From: Thiobacillus sp.
GTDB lineage: Bacteria; Pseudomonadota; Gammaproteobacteria; Burkholderiales; Thiobacillaceae
Reading direction: 5' to 3'
Assembly (NCBI GenBank): GCA_003510325.1
Contig: DONB01000073.1
Coordinates: 6,211 to 14,197, forward strand
Length of the DNA stretch: 7,987 bases
The stretch's first letter is position 1; every line of letters starts with the position of its first letter. The position numbers were made by a program, and so were the translations under genes. Of this stretch, positions 5,290 through 7,987 are shown one piece after another. Below the pieces are notes generated by a model. That model worked only from the letters and a program-made list of their open reading frames with translations, ran no database searches and was not told where the DNA came from.

Positions 5290-7370
5290 ACGGAACCCTG
5301 AGCCTCTCCAACCTGTTCAGCGGCGCCAACGCCCGCGCGATGGCCGCGCCGATCTTCATCGTCCTCATCCTGGCGATGCTGGTACTGCCGCTGCCGCCGT
5401 TCGCGCTGGACATGCTGTTCACCTTCAACATCGCGCTCTCCATCATGGTGTTGCTGGTCAGCCTGTCGACCAAGAAGGCGCTCGAATTCGCCGCCTTCCC
5501 CACGGTGCTGCTGCTCTCCACGCTGCTGCGCCTGTCGCTCAACGTGGCGTCCACCCGCGTGGTGCTGCTGGAAGGCCACACCGGGCCGGATGCCGCAGGC
5601 AAGGTGATCGAAGCCTTCGGCCATTTCCTGGTCGGCGGCGACTACACGGTCGGCATCATCGTGTTCGTCATCCTCGTGGTGATCAACTTCATCGTCATCA
5701 CCAAGGGCGCCGGGCGCATCGCCGAGGTCAGTGCACGCTTCACCCTCGATGCGATGCCGGGCAAGCAGATGGCGATCGACGCCGACCTCAATGCCGGCCT
5801 GATCGACGAAAACGAGGCACGCCGCCGCCGCGCTGAAATCTCCCAGGAATCGGATTTCTACGGTTCGATGGACGGTGCCTCGAAATTCGTTCGCGGCGAC
5901 GCCATCGCCGGCATTCTGATCCTGCTGATCAACATCGTCGGCGGCCTGCTGGTGGGGATGATGCAGCATGATCTGTCGCTTTCCGACGCCGCCCGCAACT
6001 ACACCCTGCTGGCGATTGGCGATGGCCTGGTGGCGCAGATCCCGGCCCTGGTCATCTCGATCGCCGCCGGCATCATCGTCAGCCGCGTCAGCACCGAGGA
6101 GGACATCACTGGCCAGATGATGTCCAACGTCTTCAGCAAGACGCAGGCGCTCTATATCACCGCCGCAATCCTCGGCCTGATGGGCATGATCCCGGGGATG
6201 CCGAACTTCGCCTTCCTGCTGCTGGCAGGCGGCATGGTCTGGCTGGCCTGGAAGAACAGCAAGCGGCAGCAGGCTGCCGCAGCCGTGCCAGACGTGCAGG
6301 CTGCGCCCGTTGCCGCGATCGAATCCCAGGAAGCAAGTTGGGAAGACGTTGCGCCGATCGATACCCTCGGGCTGGAAGTCGGGTATCGCCTGATTCCGCT
6401 GGTGGACAATGCTGTCGACGGCGAACTGGTGCGCCGCATCAAGGGCATCCGCAAGAAATTCGCCCGCGAAATCGGCTTCCTACCGCCCGCCGTGCATATC
6501 CGGGACAACCTCGAGATCAACCCCAACAGCTATCGCATCACGCTCAAGGGTGTGGAAATCGGCAGCGGCGAAGTGCGCACCGGCATGTTCCTCGCCATCG
6601 ACCCGGGCAGCATCACCGCCACCCTGCCGGGCGTCGCGACGCGCGATCCCGCGTTCGGCCTGCCCGCGGTATGGGTCGAGGCCGCCATGCGCGAACAGGC
6701 ACAGGCCATGGGCTACACCGTGGTCGATCCCGGAACCGTGGTCGCCACCCACCTGAATCATCTGGTCACGCAGCATGCTGCGGAACTGCTTGGCCGGCAG
6801 GAAGCGCAGGCGCTGCTCGATCATCTGGGCAAGAGCGCGCCCAAGCTGGTGGAAGACCTGGTGCCGAAGATGTTGCCGCTGTCGACCGTGCAGAAGGTGC
6901 TGCAGAACCTGCTCACCGAGGGCGTGGCGATCCGCGACATGCGCACCATCATCGACACCCTGCTGGAGCACGCCGGGCGCGTGCAGGACCCGCATGAGCT
7001 GACTTCGCTGGTGCGGGTCGCGCTCGGCCGCTCGATCGTGCAGCAGATCTACGGCTCGGCCAGCGAATTGCCCGTGATTGCACTGGACCAGGGCCTCGAG
7101 CGGCTGCTGCTGCAGACCCTGCAGTCGGGCCATGACGCCGCCGGCATGGAGCCGGGCCTGGCCGATACCCTGCTGGAGCGCACCCAGACCTCGACCCAGC
7201 GCCAGGAAGCGCTGGGCCATCCCCCCGTATTGCTGACGCCGGCCGTGCTGCGTCCGCTACTTGCACGTTTCCTGCGGCGCACGGTGCCGCAACTCAAGGT
7301 GCTTTCGCACGCTGAAGTGCCCGAAGGCAAACAGATCAAAGTGACTTCCCTGGTAGGAGGAGCAGCATGA
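5286..7370 (+). CDS. flhA: Flagellar type III export gate protein FlhA
   Basis: FlhA is the large inner-membrane subunit of the flagellar export gate; it couples proton flow to export and docks chaperone-substrate complexes through its cytoplasmic ring. The 694-residue length is normal (E. coli 692). Residues about 20-325 hold the membrane half with the family signature: LLLSTLLRLSLNVASTR at 75-91, GAGRIAEVSARFTLDAMPGK at 141-160 and AIDADLNAGLIDENEARRRR at 163-182. Arg144, Arg151, Asp155 and Asp205 correspond, by a shift of three, to Salmonella Arg147, Arg154, Asp158 and Asp208, which are important for export. An Ala/Val/Gln-rich linker (about 327-350) leads to the cytoplasmic domain (about 360-694). 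The gene overlaps flhB by 4 bp at its start and flhF by 4 bp at its end. Its own Shine-Dalgarno is weak, consistent with coupling to flhB. Confidence 0.98.
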   Translation: MNGTLSLSNLFSGANARAMAAPIFIVLILAMLVLPLPPFALDMLFTFNIALSIMVLLVSLSTKKALEFAAFPTVLLLSTLLRLSLNVASTRVVLLEGHTGPDAAGKVIEAFGHFLVGGDYTVGIIVFVILVVINFIVITKGAGRIAEVSARFTLDAMPGKQMAIDADLNAGLIDENEARRRRAEISQESDFYGSMDGASKFVRGDAIAGILILLINIVGGLLVGMMQHDLSLSDAARNYTLLAIGDGLVAQIPALVISIAAGIIVSRVSTEEDITGQMMSNVFSKTQALYITAAILGLMGMIPGMPNFAFLLLAGGMVWLAWKNSKRQQAAAAVPDVQAAPVAAIESQEASWEDVAPIDTLGLEVGYRLIPLVDNAVDGELVRRIKGIRKKFAREIGFLPPAVHIRDNLEINPNSYRITLKGVEIGSGEVRTGMFLAIDPGSITATLPGVATRDPAFGLPAVWVEAAMREQAQAMGYTVVDPGTVVATHLNHLVTQHAAELLGRQEAQALLDHLGKSAPKLVEDLVPKMLPLSTVQKVLQNLLTEGVAIRDMRTIIDTLLEHAGRVQDPHELTSLVRVALGRSIVQQIYGSASELPVIALDQGLERLLLQTLQSGHDAAGMEPGLADTLLERTQTSTQRQEALGHPPVLLTPAVLRPLLARFLRRTVPQLKVLSHAEVPEGKQIKVTSLVGGAA
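7355..7360 (+). promoter_or_regulatory. Strong Shine-Dalgarno for flhF inside the end of flhA
   Basis: AGGAGG, a full consensus, lies 6 nt before the flhF ATG and within the last codons of flhA. It is the strongest ribosome binding site in the window and contrasts with the weak sites before motB, flhA and the methyltransferase-like gene. FlhF may therefore be translated partly independently of FlhA. Confidence 0.75.
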
Positions 7371-7987
7371 ACGTGAAACGAATCGTCGCCAAAACATCCC
7401 GTGAAGCCATGCGCCAGTTGCGCGAGGTGCTCGGACCCGATGCGGTCATCCTGTCCAACCGCGCCGTCGAGGGCGGGGTCGAGGTGCTGGCCCTGGCAGC
7501 CGAGGATATCGCCTCGATGGCGCCGCCGGTGGTGGAGGAACCTGCACCGGTTTCCATTAGGCGTGTGCCGATGCCGGCCAGAGAGGCCGAACCGGAACCC
7601 GAGGTCACCATCAAGCGCCGCCTGATCGAGCGCGTCGCCGTGCCGAGCGAGGACAGCGCCCAGTTGGCGAAAAGCGTGATCAGCGAAATCAAGACGCTGC
7701 AGACGCGGCTGGAGAGCCAGCTTGCCGACCTGGCCTGGCGCGACCTGCCGGGGCGCGACCCGTCCGGTGCCGGCGTGATGCGCGACATGCTGGCAGCCGG
7801 TTTTTCCGCCGCGCTGGCGCGCGAACTGCTCGAAGCCCTGCCCAAAGGCGATGCCGAGCAGGCGCAGGCCTGGATGCGCAACACGCTGATGAAGCGGCTG
7901 AACGTGATGCAGAACGAAACCGACATGCTCGATGCCGGCGGCGTGTTCGCGCTGATGGGACCGACCGGCGCCGGCAAGACCACCACC
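7367..7987 (+). CDS. flhF: Flagellar SRP-type GTPase FlhF (5' part, cut by window end)
   Basis: FlhF is a GTPase of the SRP/FtsY class that recruits early flagellar basal-body parts and sets flagellar position and number, mainly in polar flagellates. The window holds 207 codons. The start MNVKRIVAKTSREAMRQLRE followed by LGPDAVILSNR is the typical N-terminal domain. A variable linker rich in Pro and Glu spans about 56-85. A helical N-domain follows (about 100-190, with ISEIKTLQTRLESQLADLAW). The GTPase P-loop GPTGAGKTT appears at 198-206, right at the window edge. The ATG overlaps the flhA stop by 4 bp and has a consensus AGGAGG 6 nt upstream. The remaining GTPase motifs lie outside the window, so activity cannot be judged. 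In related clusters fleN/flhG and fliA usually come next. Confidence 0.95.
   Translation, partial: MNVKRIVAKTSREAMRQLREVLGPDAVILSNRAVEGGVEVLALAAEDIASMAPPVVEEPAPVSIRRVPMPAREAEPEPEVTIKRRLIERVAVPSEDSAQLAKSVISEIKTLQTRLESQLADLAWRDLPGRDPSGAGVMRDMLAAGFSAALARELLEALPKGDAEQAQAWMRNTLMKRLNVMQNETDMLDAGGVFALMGPTGAGKTTT

Overview
The window is a GC-rich stretch (roughly 60-65% G+C by eye) with strongly G/C-ending codons. It carries most of a flagellar regulatory, motor and export cluster, with every gene on the + strand: a gene tail, flhD, flhC, a membrane-anchored methyltransferase-like gene, motA, motB, flhB, flhA and the first 207 codons of flhF. The protein sequences and gene order point to a motile betaproteobacterium (Thiobacillus-, Rhodocyclales- or Nitrosomonadales-like). 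The order is the evidence: an enteric-type FlhDC master regulator stands next to motAB, and flhBA is followed by flhF, a gene usually tied to polar flagella. The genus is inference.

Layout. Positions 1-48 are the last 15 codons of an unidentified gene. Positions 49-332 are a leader with no convincing gene; it holds a clear dyad (271-303) just upstream of flhD. flhD (333-650) and flhC (681-1235) encode the two subunits of the class-1 transcriptional activator. A gene for a four-helix membrane protein with a C-terminal SAM-methyltransferase domain (1259-2017) follows 23 nt later and probably belongs to the flhDC transcript. A 152-bp gap (2018-2169) holds a candidate sigma-28 promoter and a 12-bp-stem hairpin. 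motA (2170-3030) and motB (3067-3999) encode the proton-driven stator. A 150-bp gap (4000-4149) holds a 7-bp-stem hairpin and a possible FlhDC-box-like element. flhB (4150-5289), flhA (5286-7370) and flhF (7367 to the window end) form a tightly coupled unit with two 4-bp ATGA overlaps.

How the genes fit together. FlhD and FlhC would activate class-2 promoters, plausibly including one before flhB. FlhB and FlhA form the switch and gate of the flagellar type III export apparatus. FlhF, an SRP-type GTPase, positions the flagellum. MotA and MotB turn the finished rotor, and their promoter may be of the late sigma-28 class. The one gene without a textbook role is the methyltransferase-like gene. 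Its sequence resembles the FAM173 family of membrane-associated lysine methyltransferases, and it is the best candidate here for something undescribed.

I saw no tRNA, rRNA, CRISPR, insertion sequence or other mobile element. All the recognised genes look intact, apart from the two cut by the window edges.
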